The notes: generated from the letters alone by a model not told the origin. DNA of 64,000 nucleotides from Exiguobacterium chiriqhucha RW-2 (GCF_000416965.1 NZ_ATCL01000014.1:310001-374000), one strand, 5' to 3'. Positions 7,491 to 15,041 are shown, numbered from the stretch's first letter. A program made the numbers and translations.

Positions 7491-8707
7491 GAATTTTACA
7501 CTTTTTTATAACTAAAATATTTTTGAAAAGGTGGATCCTTGTTTTTGGAATGATCCTATTACTTTTTCTAGCGAATTATCTCTCGTTTAGTGCCACGCGT
7601 TCGATTATTTCGACTGTACAAGGTTATCAAGAAATTGAAACGTTTAACCAAGAAGGGAATTATATCGCCAATCTGGACCCGGACAGTGAAGCTGATTTCG
7701 CTCGAATTGAAATCGAGGATACACGCAAGATTTATGAGGATTTAAATAAAAATTATACATACGCCCTACAAGCTGATGGTTTTACGACCTCGTTAGAGAA
7801 TGAACATGATATGGAAGTGTCGTTCAATTACATCAATGATGAGGCTTACCAACTTAATCAGTTCAAATTGGCGCAAGGCGATCATTTGAGCTTCGATTAT
7901 CAATTTCAAAAAGATGAAATTCCGGTCCTGATAGGTGGGGGTCTGGCCTCAACGTATCCTGTAGGATCGAAAATCGAGATTGCTGATCCGGTTACCCAAC
8001 AGGTAGTCGATTTGAAAGTTCAAGGAATCTTGGAGAAGAATACGCACCGCTCTAATTTTTATGCGCCCAATTCAAAGAATTACTATAATTTTTCAATTTT
8101 CGTGCCCGTCAATGAACAATTTATTCAAAGTGCGGGGCTTGACCTCCATTTGAATGGTTTGATGGATATCGTGCTTCTTGGTTCGACGAAAGAAGAAGCG
8201 ATGAAGCTTACTGAACAGATTCAAAATGAGTTAGGGTTAGACTTCAACTTTTTTAATCAGCAAGAAAACTTTGAGTACTTTGAAGAATATTATATAAGCT
8301 CATTAAAAATGATTAGTGCGATTACGTTAGTGTTACTCGTCGTCATTATTTGTCTGGCGACCTGGAATACGCTAATCAGTGTTCGACTCATGATTAAAGA
8401 TTTTACAGTCAATTTATTAGTTGGATTAAGTTATTCCAAACTGAGAACCATTTTTTATAGTTACTTTGCGATTTTGTTCTCAATTAACCTCGTTATCTTA
8501 TTTGCAATTACCGCCTTCAACCGATACGGCTTTTGGATGAGAAAAGATTCGATTTTTGCTACGTATGGGCTATTTGGCTTAATCAGTATGGATTGGATCG
8601 CTTTCCTAGGTGTTCTGTTGATTGACGTGATCATTGGGTTGATGATTGTAGAACTTACGTTAAAAAAAATCAAAGGTATTCCAATCTCGGTGGGGGTTTT
8701 GAAATGA
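7487..8707 (+). CDS. FtsX/MacB-type ABC permease of the peptide cassette
   Basis: A 406-residue permease. One N-terminal transmembrane helix (W-I-L-V-F-G-M-I-L-L-L-F-L-A-N) is followed by an extracytoplasmic domain of about 230 residues with the periplasmic-domain character of MacB/FtsX proteins (G-D-x-L-S-F, I-P-V-L-I-G-G-G, then F-V-P-V). Three C-terminal helices follow, with a coupling loop S-V-R-L-M-I-K-D-F-T-V-N-L-L-V-G-L. The topology fits mechanotransmission transporters that export or extract peptides. It overlaps both neighbours by ATGA, so it is translationally coupled to the small membrane protein before it and the ATPase after it. Its role is export of, or immunity to, the peptide encoded at 6476 (inference). 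Confidence 0.72.
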   Translation: MRILHFFITKIFLKRWILVFGMILLLFLANYLSFSATRSIISTVQGYQEIETFNQEGNYIANLDPDSEADFARIEIEDTRKIYEDLNKNYTYALQADGFTTSLENEHDMEVSFNYINDEAYQLNQFKLAQGDHLSFDYQFQKDEIPVLIGGGLASTYPVGSKIEIADPVTQQVVDLKVQGILEKNTHRSNFYAPNSKNYYNFSIFVPVNEQFIQSAGLDLHLNGLMDIVLLGSTKEEAMKLTEQIQNELGLDFNFFNQQENFEYFEEYYISSLKMISAITLVLLVVIICLATWNTLISVRLMIKDFTVNLLVGLSYSKLRTIFYSYFAILFSINLVILFAITAFNRYGFWMRKDSIFATYGLFGLISMDWIAFLGVLLIDVIIGLMIVELTLKKIKGIPISVGVLK

Positions 8708-9366
8708 GTAGTATCATCAAGTTAGAAATCCAGAAAAAATCATTTGATAAAAAAGGGTTTTCGATCCTACATGATTTTGAGCTGGAGGTTCAACCGGGGG
8801 AAAAGCTCTCGATTATAGGGGAATCTGGAGTGGGGAAGACATCTTTGCTCAACATCATCGGATTACTGGATACGCGATATCAAGGGAGTTATCAGCTATT
8901 TGATTCACCGGTTCAGGAGCTGTCCCGAAATAAACTAGCAGAATGGCGCAATCAAAAAATTGGATTTGTTCTGCAGGAGTCGGCACTCATTGATTCATTG
9001 ACGATCGAGGACAATATTAAGTTACCCCTCATGTATGCCAACATCGAAAAAGACGCGAGCGCCCAAGAACATTTCAAACGGATTGTTAATAAAATTGGCA
9101 TCGAGTCTATTTTGAAGAAAAAGCCGCTGGAGTGTTCGGGCGGGCAACGATCTAGAGCTGTTTTCGCGAGGGCTGTCATTATGAATCCCCAAATCATTCT
9201 ATCCGATGAGCCTACCGCGTCATTGGACCCTGAGAACAAAGAAAGAATCATCGATTTATTGTTTGAGATGAATGAAGAGTTCAATACGACGGTGATTACC
9301 GTGACGCATGATTTAGATGTGGCCAATCGTCACGAGCGAATCATTAAGCTTAAAAGGAGCGAATAA
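8704..9366 (+). CDS. ABC transporter ATPase of the peptide cassette
   Basis: A 220-residue ATP-binding subunit of the LolD/MacB class. Walker A GESGVGKTS is at about residues 39-47, the Q-loop is in V-L-Q-E-S, the signature is CSGGQRSRAVFARA (Cys replaces the usual Leu of LSGGQ), Walker B is I-I-L-S-D-E-P-T-A-S-L-D and the H-loop is T-H-D. It starts inside the permease gene (ATGA overlap) and should drive the FtsX-like pair. The family matches the ATPases found with lactococcin-972-type bacteriocins and also generic FtsX exporters. Codon use is AT-rich like the rest of the cassette. Confidence 0.88.
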   Translation: MSSIIKLEIQKKSFDKKGFSILHDFELEVQPGEKLSIIGESGVGKTSLLNIIGLLDTRYQGSYQLFDSPVQELSRNKLAEWRNQKIGFVLQESALIDSLTIEDNIKLPLMYANIEKDASAQEHFKRIVNKIGIESILKKKPLECSGGQRSRAVFARAVIMNPQIILSDEPTASLDPENKERIIDLLFEMNEEFNTTVITVTHDLDVANRHERIIKLKRSE

Positions 9367-9367
9367 A

Positions 9368-9523
9368 ATGGGATTCTTTGCAATGGTCTTATCATTCCTA
9401 CTCGGTATCTTCTTTACCGTGATTGGTGTTGTTCGTAGAAAACAAAACGTGTTATATAAACTGTTCATCGTACTAGGGATTACTCTCCTTATTGTTGCGG
9501 TATACCTAGCAAGACCACAATAA
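9368..9523 (+). CDS. 51-residue two-helix membrane protein, candidate immunity peptide
   Basis: A short protein directly behind the ABC ATPase (one base between stop and start), with AAAGGAG placed inside the end of the ATPase gene. It has two hydrophobic segments, F-F-A-M-V-L-S-F-L-L-G-I-F-F-T-V-I-G-V and F-I-V-L-G-I-T-L-L-I-V-A-V, separated by a basic loop R-R-K-Q-N. The start at 9368 is chosen over a longer upstream frame because of this ribosome site. Size and place in a bacteriocin-like operon resemble small immunity proteins, but no family is recognised and the function is inferred only from position. Confidence 0.55.
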   Translation: MGFFAMVLSFLLGIFFTVIGVVRRKQNVLYKLFIVLGITLLIVAVYLARPQ

Positions 9524-9598
9524 AAGCCGGGGCATTGAGGTCTGAGACAGTCCTCGATCAGCATCGTCGCGATTGTGTAAAAGGGAGAAATCATGCTT

Positions 9599-9632
9599 AA
9601 AGGGCAGGTCGACAATCGACCTGCCCTTTTTT
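9599..9632 (+). terminator. Terminator with duplicated 23-nt core
   Basis: Stem AAAGGGCAGGTCG / CGACCTGCCCTTT, loop ACAAT, then T-run. The core 9603-9625 is identical to 6172-6194, including the loop. It closes the AT-rich cassette and overlaps the stop of the minus-strand DUF1801 gene. Confidence 0.88.
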
Positions 9633-10053
9633 AACGTGATTCGTACGCAGCGACCCATTGCTCCGGCGTCATCTTCGAGACGAGCTCGCCAATCAACTCG
9701 TACGGGATATGTTTGACGTTGCCGAAGCGGATACAGCTCTTGCCCATGTTCAATTTCGTCGGCACTTGGTTGGCGTATGACTCCTCGAACCAGCGGAGCA
9801 GTTCCGGGTCGCTATAGACGCCCATATGATACACGGCGACATGGTTCTTCTGGGCGATGACGCTCAAGAACGGGAGCGGGGTGCCCGGTGTGACATGATA
9901 CCCGGACGGATACGTCGATAGCGGGACAACATAATGGATGCCGTTCCCGTCGGTCGTCTTCTCGAATCCGGCCGGTAAATTCGCATCGATAATATCAATC
10001 AAACGGATGAAGGCGTCGAGTCGTTTGTCGTCGACGAGTGTCGTATAGTCCAT
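9631..10053 (-). CDS. DUF1801 (YdhG-like) domain protein
   Basis: A 140-residue protein matching the DUF1801 fold (iron-chaperone/frataxin-like superfamily): an N-terminal helix, G-I-H-Y-V-V-P-L-S-T-Y-P-S-G-Y-H, then F-L-S-V-I-A-Q-K-N-H-V-A-V-Y-H-M-G and a C-terminal L-N-M-G-K-S-C-I-R-F. The family has no settled biochemical role. Its ATG overlaps the stop of the upstream DUF2200 gene by one base (TGATG), so the two form a translationally coupled operon. This pairing of two small cytosolic proteins of unknown function may mean a shared task, but nothing in the sequence says which. Confidence 0.8.
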   Translation of the reverse strand: MDYTTLVDDKRLDAFIRLIDIIDANLPAGFEKTTDGNGIHYVVPLSTYPSGYHVTPGTPLPFLSVIAQKNHVAVYHMGVYSDPELLRWFEESYANQVPTKLNMGKSCIRFGNVKHIPYELIGELVSKMTPEQWVAAYESR

Positions 10054-10409
10054 CAGACGTCGCCTCCTCGTAAAATCTTCGCCATCGCTTTGCCTTTGGC
10101 GAGTTCATCGACGAGTTTATCCAAGTAACGGATCTCGCGCATGAGCGGCTCCTCGACATTCTCGACGCGGACGCCGCAAACGACGCCTTTGATCAAGGCA
10201 CGGTCTTCGTTCATCTTAGGTGCGGTGGCGAAGAACGTGTCAAAATCGACCTCGGCGGCGAGTTGGCGCTCGAGCCCAGCCTCGTCATAACCGGTCAACC
10301 AGCGAATAATCGTATCGACTTCGTCTTTCGTCCGGCCTTTCCGTTCGGCTTTCGCGACGTAAAGCGGATAGACGCTCGCAAAGCTCGTCGTGTAAATGCG
10401 GTGTGCCAT
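10053..10409 (-). CDS. DUF2200 family protein
   Basis: A 118-residue protein recognised as DUF2200 from its start [17 protein letters not shown] and the conserved [13 protein letters not shown]-x-I-I-x-W-L-T-G-Y segment. The central P-K-M-N[16 protein letters not shown] carries the single conserved Cys. The function is unknown. It is the first gene of a two-gene minus-strand operon with DUF1801 and is divergent from the MarR regulator, so it could be a target of that regulator through the palindromes at 10483-10535 (inference). Confidence 0.82.
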   Translation of the reverse strand: MAHRIYTTSFASVYPLYVAKAERKGRTKDEVDTIIRWLTGYDEAGLERQLAAEVDFDTFFATAPKMNEDRALIKGVVCGVRVENVEEPLMREIRYLDKLVDELAKGKAMAKILRGGDV

Positions 10410-10482
10410 GAAATCCCCTCGTTTCGTGGAATGATACCTTCATTTTCTCACACAATCAAAGCTCATATCCAAAATACTTTTT

Positions 10483-10496
10483 GTTGCAAATGCAAC
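10483..10496. promoter_or_regulatory. MarR operator-like palindrome 1
   Basis: GTTGCA-AA-TGCAAC, a perfect inverted repeat overlapping the -35 region (TTGCAA 10484-10489; -10 TATACT 10506-10511, 16-bp spacer) of the marR promoter. Confidence 0.55.
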
Positions 10497-10523
10497 TAAA
10501 TCAACTATACTAGACGTAACATA

Positions 10524-10535
10524 TTGTAAATACAA
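10524..10535. promoter_or_regulatory. MarR operator-like palindrome 2
   Basis: TTGTA-AA-TACAA, the same design as 10483-10496 (TTG-x-A-AA-T-x-CAA), just downstream of the -10. Two matching sites around one promoter suggest autorepression. Confidence 0.55.
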
Positions 10536-10551
10536 CAATCAGGAGGATTGT

Positions 10552-11004
10552 ATGAGAGACCAGTTACGTGAAATCGGGATGATTGCGCGTGCCCTCGATT
10601 CGATCAGCAATATCGAGTTCAAAGAGCTCGAGCTGACGAAAGGGCAATATTTATATTTGGTCCGGATTTGTGAGGAGCCGGGCATCATTCAAGAGAAGCT
10701 CGCCGAATTGATCAAAGTCGACCGGACGACGGCGGCGCGGGCGGTTCAAAAGTTGGAAACGAACGGGTTGATCATGAAGCAGGACGACCCGCACAACAAG
10801 AAAATCAAGCGGCTCGTCCCGACTGAACGGGGCAAGGCGCTGTACCCGGTCATCATCCGAGAGCACGAACATTCGACAGACGTCGCGCTCGCCGGGCTGA
10901 GCGACCAGGAAGCCGAGCAGCTGCTCCGGCTATTAAAGCGGGTCCGTCACAATATCGAAGGGGACTGGGATGCCGTGAAAAAAGGGAAGAAACGAGACTA
11001 CTAG
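10552..11004 (+). CDS. MarR family transcriptional regulator
   Basis: A 150-residue MarR-type winged-helix protein. The DNA-binding core is clear: helix-turn-helix E-K-L-A-E-L-I-K-V-D-R-T-T-A-A-R-A-V-Q-K-L, followed by the wing with D-P-H-N-K-K and R-L-V-P-T-E-R-G-K-A-L. AGGAGG lies seven bases upstream of the ATG. Two palindromes flank its promoter. It lies 11 bp upstream of the PaiA-type acetyltransferase on the same strand, so the two are co-transcribed and the regulator probably controls polyamine acetylation here, possibly also the divergent DUF2200-DUF1801 pair. The effector is unknown. Confidence 0.88.
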   Translation: MRDQLREIGMIARALDSISNIEFKELELTKGQYLYLVRICEEPGIIQEKLAELIKVDRTTAARAVQKLETNGLIMKQDDPHNKKIKRLVPTERGKALYPVIIREHEHSTDVALAGLSDQEAEQLLRLLKRVRHNIEGDWDAVKKGKKRDY

Positions 11005-11015
11005 GGGGAACGAAC

Positions 11016-11534
11016 ATGATCACCATCGAAGCTTGCACAATCGAAGACGGCGACGCACTTCGCACCATCAGCATCGAGACGTTCACGGAAACGTTCGAAG
11101 CCGAGAATGACCCGGCGCATCTGGCCGCGTATCTCGAGCGGGCGTATAACGTAGCGCAACTTAAAAAAGAGCTTTCGAATCCGGACTCACAGTTCTTCTT
11201 CGCCATGCTCGACGGGGAAGTGGCTGGTTACTTAAAAGTGAACGCCAACAACGCCCAGACCGAGGCCATGGGCGAAGAGGCGTTCGAACTCGAACGGATT
11301 TATGTGCGACGGAAGTTCCAAGGTAGTGGCGTCGGCAAGGCGTTGTACGACCAGGCCATCCGCTGTGCGAGTGAGCTGAAGAAACGTGAAATCTGGCTCG
11401 GTGTGTGGGAACATAACCATAAGGCGCTCGCCTTCTATCGAAAGCACGGGTTCGTCCAAACCGGGGCGCACACGTTTTATATGGGGGACGACGCCCAAGT
11501 CGATTTGATTATGGCCAAGCCGCTTCGTCCGTGA
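11016..11534 (+). CDS. paiA: PaiA-type spermidine/spermine N-acetyltransferase
   Basis: A 172-residue GNAT enzyme, the same length as B. subtilis PaiA. Matching stretches include S-I-E-T-F-T-E-T-F, K-E-L-S-N-P-D-S-Q-F-F-F, the acetyl-CoA loop R-K-F-Q-G-S-G-V-G-K-A-L, W-L-G-V-W-E-H-N-H-K-A-L-A-F-Y and G-F-V-Q-T-G-A-H-T-F-Y-M-G-D. It should transfer acetyl from acetyl-CoA to polyamines, detoxifying excess spermidine. It is cotranscribed with the MarR gene. In B. subtilis paiA and paiB are adjacent in one operon; here paiB lies 770 bp further on, with an opposing dehalogenase gene between. The last 26 bp overlap that gene tail to tail. Confidence 0.87.
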   Translation: MITIEACTIEDGDALRTISIETFTETFEAENDPAHLAAYLERAYNVAQLKKELSNPDSQFFFAMLDGEVAGYLKVNANNAQTEAMGEEAFELERIYVRRKFQGSGVGKALYDQAIRCASELKKREIWLGVWEHNHKALAFYRKHGFVQTGAHTFYMGDDAQVDLIMAKPLRP

Positions 11535-12195
11535 CCCATTCCAGTATGCCTGACAAGTCCTCGTAGACGGCGTCAGGGGCCAGGTCGGGCATATCGACCG
11601 GTTTGCCGTCGCGGTTGATCCAAGCCGTATGGAACCCGAAGTTCTTCGCACCGGCAATGTCCCAACCGTTCGAGGACATAAACAGCACCTCGTCCCGCTT
11701 CAACCCGCTGTTCTTGAACCAGTGCATGTAGGCGGCCGGTGACGGCTTCGCTTGTTTGATGCCGTCGATGCTGACGAGTTCGTCGAACAGGTCGGTGAAC
11801 CCGGCGTTTTGGATGAGTTCCGCGAGCATCGCGTCCGTCCCGTTCGAGAGAACGATAGTCTGTTTATGATGCAGCTGGTGCAAGACGTCTTCAACCTCTT
11901 CATATGGCGACAGGTCGGCGTAAGTGGCAATCAATGCGTCCTCCGTCTCGATCGTCCACGTCACTTCGGCCGCTGACAATGCATACCGAAGCGCGTCGCG
12001 CGTGACGACGGAGAAGTCCTCGTAGCGCCCCATGATGTGGCGGGTAAAGAAGTAGTCGAGCTGTTTCGTCCGCCATGCCTGGCTGATTTGGTCCCCTTTT
12101 CCGGGGAACTGTTCGTCACACGCCGTCTTGACGGAATGGACGTCGAACAAGGTCCCATATACATCGAACACGAATGCTTTAATAGTTGGTTTCAT
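11509..12195 (-). CDS. Haloacid dehalogenase type II (L-2-haloacid dehalogenase family)
   Basis: A 228-residue HAD enzyme of the type II dehalogenase group. The nucleophile motif is V-F-D-V-Y-G-T-L-F-D (first Asp about residue 10). Motif II appears as L-S-N-G-T, the Lys motif as K-P-S-P-A-A-Y, and motif IV as S-S-N-G-W-D-I-A-G-A-K-N-F-G, all typical of enzymes that hydrolyse 2-haloacids to 2-hydroxyacids (EC 3.8.1.2). The true substrate may differ. Its gene is convergent with paiA, overlapping it by 26 bp, and separates paiA from paiB, which suggests an insertion or inversion within an ancestral paiAB unit. Confidence 0.85.
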   Translation of the reverse strand: MKPTIKAFVFDVYGTLFDVHSVKTACDEQFPGKGDQISQAWRTKQLDYFFTRHIMGRYEDFSVVTRDALRYALSAAEVTWTIETEDALIATYADLSPYEEVEDVLHQLHHKQTIVLSNGTDAMLAELIQNAGFTDLFDELVSIDGIKQAKPSPAAYMHWFKNSGLKRDEVLFMSSNGWDIAGAKNFGFHTAWINRDGKPVDMPDLAPDAVYEDLSGILEWVTDEAAWP

Positions 12196-12302
12196 GAAAT
12201 CCCTCCTCAGTAAAAGCGTGTCATCTACTCTTTACCCTAGTTGGCGTGAATTATACGGAAGGGTCCAGTCAGTTGAACAACGAACAAGACAGGAGGAATT
12301 TG

Positions 12303-12899
12303 ATGTACGTCCCAAAACTATACGCCGTGAACGATCCGAAAGAAGTCTACGCCTTTCTGAAGGCCCATCCGTTCGGCACCGTCGTCACGCATGACGGACA
12401 GAAGCCGATCGCGACGCACGTGCCGCTCCGTTTCCATGAGGAAGAGGGCCGCGTCTGGTTCACGACACACATCGCCAAAAACAATCCACAGTGGCAAACG
12501 ATTGAAGACCAGACCGTCCTCTTGATCGTCCAAGGCCCGGACGCCTATGTGTCGGCGTCGTGGTACGGACATGAGGACGTATCGACGTGGAACTATCAGG
12601 CCGTCCATGCATACGGACAGGCCACCATTTTAAATGCGGACCAACTCGATGAAGACTTGGCCGGACTGCTTCAAGACCATGAAGGGGACCGGGAGCACGC
12701 CGTCGTCTGGGAGGAACTGTCCGAGCCGGTGCAGCGGCAGAAATATGGCGTCGTCGGGTTCCGCATCGACATTTCGGACATGCAGGCGGCGTTCAAGCTG
12801 AGTCAGAATCGAAACGAAATGGATTATACACGTATCGTCTCGGAACTCGAACAGGCAGGGTGTCCGATGGCAGATGTGATGCGAGCATATAAAAAATAA
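12303..12899 (+). CDS. paiB: PaiB family FMN-binding protein
   Basis: A 198-residue split-barrel flavoprotein. It opens with M-Y-V-P-K-L-Y, as PaiB proteins do, and carries P-I-A-T-H-V-P-L, H-I-A-K-N-N-P-Q-W, the V-S-A-S-W-Y motif and a C-terminal K-L-S-Q-N-R motif. PaiB is known as a negative regulator of sporulation and protease genes with PaiA in B. subtilis; the fold is that of FMN-binding pyridoxamine-oxidase-like proteins, so an enzymatic role is also possible. The start at 12303 follows AGGAGG at seven bases; an earlier in-frame ATG has no such site. A hairpin terminator follows at 12898-12944. Confidence 0.87.
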   Translation: MYVPKLYAVNDPKEVYAFLKAHPFGTVVTHDGQKPIATHVPLRFHEEEGRVWFTTHIAKNNPQWQTIEDQTVLLIVQGPDAYVSASWYGHEDVSTWNYQAVHAYGQATILNADQLDEDLAGLLQDHEGDREHAVVWEELSEPVQRQKYGVVGFRIDISDMQAAFKLSQNRNEMDYTRIVSELEQAGCPMADVMRAYKK

Positions 12900-12944
12900 C
12901 CCTTCCCTCGTCTGCGTGACCTAATCGCAGATGGAGGAAGGGTT
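12898..12944. terminator. Terminator after paiB
   Basis: Stem AACCCTTCC / GGAAGGGTT enclosing an inner stem TCTGCG / CGCAGA. It lies between the convergent paiB and DUF624 genes and may act on both. Confidence 0.7.
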
Positions 12945-12948
12945 TGTT

Positions 12949-13569
12949 TCATGAAGACTTGATGTCGACGTGGCGGCTCATGATGGCGCGGTCTAACTGG
13001 TGGAGGTACAGTTTCGTCATTAAGAACACGATGAACGAAAAGCCGAACAACAAATAGAGCGGAGAGCGATACGCGAGCATCCCGAGCGCTGTGAATAACA
13101 AGAGCGCGAGCACAACAATATAGCCATATCGCATGATGCTGAATAACGCCAACTTCAAGGCATCCATCGTCTTCATCTCGTAGTGCGTCAAAATCGGAAA
13201 CAGGAATAACGATAGGGAGGTGAAGACAAATCCAATCACGAACAGACCGGTGAAGAGAATCGTTTGCCCGGTATCGATTTGACGAATGAGCAAAAAGTCG
13301 ATCAACAAGACGAATACAAACAAGGTCCAGGCTATACCGAGCTTATAATGACGGCGCACTCCTTCATTAAAAAAGCGGAAGTAGGCGCGAAACACGCTGT
13401 AATCTTGGTTGACCGACCATTGCCGTGTGACGGCATGTAAAGCGTACAAGGCCGGGAACAACGTGATGACAGGCAGAATGCTCAGTAAGAAGACCACGTT
13501 CAGTTGCACCAGGCTGGTGACAAATTCGAGCGCTTGGAATAGCTTGTTGTGTTCATGTTTTAAATTCAT
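12949..13569 (-). CDS. DUF624 (YesL-type) membrane protein
   Basis: A 206-residue integral membrane protein with five predicted helices and the DUF624 order: a first helix region L-N-V-V-F-L-L-S-I-L-P-V-I-T-L-F-P-A-L-Y-A, then a conserved short aromatic stretch (F-R-A-Y-F-R-F-F), then paired helices. YesL-like genes are usually beside ABC sugar importers of the CUT1 class, as here. The function is unknown; a regulatory or assembly role for the importer is a guess. The start at 13567-13569 follows GGAGG at five bases. It lies 27 bp downstream of the AraR-type regulator on the same strand, so both belong to one transcript. Confidence 0.82.
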   Translation of the reverse strand: MNLKHEHNKLFQALEFVTSLVQLNVVFLLSILPVITLFPALYALHAVTRQWSVNQDYSVFRAYFRFFNEGVRRHYKLGIAWTLFVFVLLIDFLLIRQIDTGQTILFTGLFVIGFVFTSLSLFLFPILTHYEMKTMDALKLALFSIMRYGYIVVLALLLFTALGMLAYRSPLYLLFGFSFIVFLMTKLYLHQLDRAIMSRHVDIKSS

Positions 13570-13596
13570 GAGGACCTCCAAGAAGTTAGCAGAGAA

Positions 13597-14721
13597 TCAG
13601 CCTAATTTAGATTCGAGACGGTTATAGGGTGCAGTCGAGTTGCGAACGATCAATTCAGGTTCATACGTATGTGACGGCGGCGTGTCCTTTTTCTCGACAG
13701 CCGCGATAATCCACTCGGCTGCGGCACGACCCAATTCTTGCTTCGGGTGGATGATCGAAGTCAGCTTCACCTCTGTCGCGACGGCAAGCACCGAGTCGTC
13801 ATATCCGACGAGTGAGACGTCTTGCGGGACAGAGAGGCGTAGATTTCTCAACTGGTCCAACACGTTAAGGGCGAGTTGGTCGTTATAACAGACGATTGCA
13901 CTCGGCCGTTCGTCCGCGTTCTCGAACACTTGATGAATCACGTCATAAAAAGAAGGCACAAGTTCTTCTGTCGTATACGTTATAATTAATTCTGGCTCTA
14001 GGGGGAGATTGTATTCTCGGAACGCGCGTATAAAGCCGCGCATCCGATGGACCCCTTGAAGGTCATCTGTTTTGAAGAGTCCCATGATGCGCTCATGGCC
14101 AAGTTTGATGAGATGTTCGGCAGCCAAGAATCCACCTTTCTCGTCATCCATAATCAAATAAGGAGGCGTCAACTGCGAATAGTATTGGTTAATCATCAAA
14201 TACGGCGTATGCTGTTGTTCGAGTTCTAAATAATATTTGATGTTCGGATTGTAGCTACTGCTCTTCGTCGGCTCGACGATCAACCCATCAATTTGACGAT
14301 CTAACATCATCTCGAGGCACTGCCGTTCTTTCTCGACGTTGTTATCCGTACAAGATAAGGTCAACGTATATCCTTTTGAAGCCAAGTGGGATTCAATCCC
14401 CCGGATGATAGACGGGAAGATATAGTCAGACATGTAAGTCGTGATGACCCCGATGTTTTTACCATTTCCTAAACGTTCGATCGTCTGGGGAGTCGAGGTC
14501 GGGAGGACCGGGGAACAATACGTGCCCGAGCCTTGTTCACGGTAAAGATAACCTTCGTTTACGAGTTCTCCTACAGCTTGTCGAATCGTATGACGGCTCA
14601 CTCCAAATGATTGGACCAATTCATTTTCAGAAGGAATTTTTTCGCCGGGTCTTACCGTTCCATCTTTTATCCATTCAAGAATATGATCTTTGACCATATT
14701 GTACTTTGTGCGTTGTGCCAT
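13597..14721 (-). CDS. araR: AraR-type GntR/LacI hybrid repressor of arabinose genes
   Basis: A 374-residue chimeric regulator: a GntR winged helix-turn-helix (residues 1-75, with P-S-E-N-E-L-V-Q-S-F-G-V-S-R-H-T-I-R-Q-A) fused to a LacI/GalR periplasmic-binding-protein-like sensor (residues about 90-370, with N-I-G-V-I-T-T-Y and V-G-Y-D-D-S-V-L-A). This architecture, the match to B. subtilis AraR near the N-terminus and the neighbouring arabinose genes identify it as the L-arabinose-responsive repressor. The start at 14721 is taken from that alignment; a longer frame to 14757 is open but has no better ribosome site. Its own promoter region holds an AraR-like box at 14757-14772, so it probably autoregulates. 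Confidence 0.92.
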   Translation of the reverse strand: MAQRTKYNMVKDHILEWIKDGTVRPGEKIPSENELVQSFGVSRHTIRQAVGELVNEGYLYREQGSGTYCSPVLPTSTPQTIERLGNGKNIGVITTYMSDYIFPSIIRGIESHLASKGYTLTLSCTDNNVEKERQCLEMMLDRQIDGLIVEPTKSSSYNPNIKYYLELEQQHTPYLMINQYYSQLTPPYLIMDDEKGGFLAAEHLIKLGHERIMGLFKTDDLQGVHRMRGFIRAFREYNLPLEPELIITYTTEELVPSFYDVIHQVFENADERPSAIVCYNDQLALNVLDQLRNLRLSVPQDVSLVGYDDSVLAVATEVKLTSIIHPKQELGRAAAEWIIAAVEKKDTPPSHTYEPELIVRNSTAPYNRLESKLG

Positions 14722-14756
14722 CTGGCGTCCCTGCTTTCTCTCATGTACGTCGAACA

Positions 14757-14772
14757 ACTCATACGTACAAGA
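14757..14772. promoter_or_regulatory. AraR box upstream of araR
   Basis: CATACGTACAAG with flanks, 11 of 16 bases matching the B. subtilis AraR consensus ATTTGTACGTACAAAT. It lies 35 bp upstream of the araR start. Confidence 0.55.
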
Positions 14773-14890
14773 TATGATCTTACTTCCATATTAACAAACA
14801 AATGTACCGTTTACTATGAATAAGCAAAAAAAGCATCTGAATTTTCTATGAATATGTACGGATGAAATATGAAAATACATAAAAATCGAA

Positions 14891-14919
14891 TTGACATGTC
14901 CGAACGTGTGTAATAGACT
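14891..14919 (+). promoter_or_regulatory. SigA promoter of the arabino-oligosaccharide importer operon
   Basis: TTGACA (14891-14896), 17-bp spacer, TAGACT (14914-14919). Confidence 0.75.
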
Positions 14920-14929
14920 CGAATTGTAC

Positions 14930-14943
14930 AGAAAACGCTTTCA
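14930..14943 (+). promoter_or_regulatory. cre site (CcpA) of the importer operon
   Basis: AGAAAACGCTTTCA, 13 of 14 bases of the TGAAAACGCTTTCA ideal, placed about +5 to +18 from the promoter. Carbon catabolite repression of the arabinan genes is expected. Confidence 0.75.
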
Positions 14944-15029
14944 TTACCAATTATATCGGTTTATTGGCTAGTAAATGTATAGTGTTGTGTGGGCTTCATT
15001 ATACAGTTTGCTTTTTTATTTAACTCAAC

Positions 15030-15041
15030 ATGTACGTACAT
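15030..15041. promoter_or_regulatory. AraR box in the importer leader
   Basis: Perfect palindrome ATGTACGTACAT, the core of the AraR consensus, in the 5' leader about 115 bp downstream of the -10. Confidence 0.7.

Noticed and set aside
9592-9635. Mini-frame starting ATG at 9592 with AAAAGGGAG upstream, running through the terminator
   Set aside because: Its 13 codons are the terminator stem itself; the reading is forced by the palindrome and not evidence of a peptide.
6166-9635. Prophage or insertion sequence as source of the AT-rich block
   Set aside because: No integrase, transposase, terminal inverted repeats or phage genes are present; only the duplicated terminator core marks the edges.
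12246-12302. Upstream extension of paiB
   Set aside because: PaiB proteins begin M-Y-x-P, which is at 12303 behind AGGAGGA; the upstream ATG has no ribosome site.
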